Shown here: in pieces, positions 63,401 through 64,000 of the stretch
Layout of the letters: the number at the start of each line of letters is the position of its first letter
How positions within the stretch are numbered: position 1 is the first letter of the stretch
The notes under the pieces: generated by a model
Told to the model about the DNA's origin: nothing
What the model saw: only the letters and a program-made list of their open reading frames with translations
The model's database searches: none
NCBI GenBank assembly: GCA_000469685.2
Contig: LS997567.1
Coordinates: 38,839,005-38,903,004, forward strand
Direction: 5' to 3'
Length of the DNA: 64,000 nucleotides
From: Haemonchus contortus
Taxonomy: Eukaryota > Nematoda > Chromadorea > Rhabditida > Trichostrongylidae
Made by a program: the position numbers and the translations under genes

Positions 63401-64000
63401 TGATGGGAAGGAGCCTACAGGGGCTTCTTTAAAAAGTTCATTTGGAATTCAGAGGGGACACGAAGAACATAATGTGATTATGCAGAAGACGATTTATTTG
63501 CTGTTTTTCGTAGCCACCTCTAGAAGACCTTACAAGATTATGCCATGACGCCAGTAGATTCAGAACATTGAGGGGTCCCTGGGGTTATCGTCTGTAGAAA
63601 GCTGTACAAGTTAACCTATCTTTCTTCTACGAGTAACCATAAACTTTATTAAGCTCACGTGACAATACAAAAAAAATTACTTGTGTATGCTAATCCCGCG
63701 AGTGATTGTATATGCCAAGTCCGCAGTCCGTCACAATTATTCGGAGTGAAAGTCGAGCGCGTGGGCGTATCCCATTGAAATAAAAGGTTCTGTAATTCAT
63801 CGCTCCTTTTGCCAGTTATATTTCAACTGAATCAAATAAAAGTACTAAAAGAAATCAGACAAGGTAGCACGTTTGCTAAATTCCTACGAAAAATAAGTCT
63901 CAGTTGACTGGTAATGTACTAGGAAGGAAGGGAAGCAGACGCATAAAATGGACGGCTTCTCGACCCGATTTCGCCCTATGTGCACTTGCCTTAGGAGGTC

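Larger units (their letters stand above)
53956..64000. other. Intergenic apart from repeats, unassigned minus frames
   Basis: Besides family B copies at 56.6 and 60.2 kb and the C-rich tract, there are unassigned minus-strand frames at 57896-58159 (87 codons), 61684-61917 (77) and 62050-62391 (113). Their composition is plausible, but there is no motif or splice chain. Confidence 0.4.

Noticed and set aside
1..64000. CRISPR arrays, bacterial operons, prophage or rRNA
   Set aside because: No spaced short repeats, no ribosome-binding-site-led gene chains and no rRNA-like conserved blocks; the intron structure shows a eukaryote.

Overview
The window reads as nuclear DNA of a nematode, most likely a clade V parasite of the hookworm/strongylid type. 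This is inferred from many short introns ending in TTTCAG-like acceptors, start codons a few bases behind acceptor-like sites (as expected for spliced-leader trans-splicing), a nematode-style cathepsin B-like protease gene, and many decayed retroelements and inverted-repeat DNA elements. There is no sign of bacterial, organellar or rRNA sequence. Only two genes could be reconstructed with confidence; both have many exons, so the longest open frame in any one place says little.

Layout. 1-25,450 is gene-poor and T-rich on the + strand. It holds four copies of a tRNA-derived SINE-like repeat (3.07, 16.1, 21.3 and 25.5 kb), a ~190-bp direct duplication (19.2-19.55 kb) and one copy of a second repeat family (24.4 kb). 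25.9-26.7 kb holds ambiguous exon-like segments. 27,139-31,770 (+) is a gene of the EEIG1/FAM102 family: an N-terminal C2 (NT-C2) domain over five exons, an acidic and Ser-rich linker, and the conserved C-terminal block. 33,415-43,330 (-) is a 14-exon gene for a 467-residue cathepsin B-like cysteine protease, tail to tail with the EEIG gene. All exon phases join without a break. It carries an N-terminal extension and a hydrophobic segment that predict a type II membrane-anchored protease.

The long introns of the protease gene are full of mobile DNA. One 3.5-kb intron holds an antisense, frameshifted Penelope-like reverse transcriptase. The next holds a 490-bp inverted-repeat element (TAA target duplication) nested inside a Mutator-like element with a 9-bp target duplication, a second palindromic element with its own 9-bp duplication, and, 122 nt before exon 7 and in the sense direction, a hammerhead ribozyme core. 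A further intron carries a SINE copy.

43.4-64 kb is gene-poor and purine-rich on the + strand. It holds an internally deleted mariner transposon with intact terminal repeats (46,479-47,055), a 525-bp TA-flanked inverted-repeat element (51,510-52,034), SINE copies (52.1 and 53.7 kb) and two copies of the second repeat family (56.6 and 60.2 kb).

The most interesting points are the predicted membrane-anchored, atypical cathepsin B and the retroelement-type hammerhead ribozyme embedded in sense in one of its introns.
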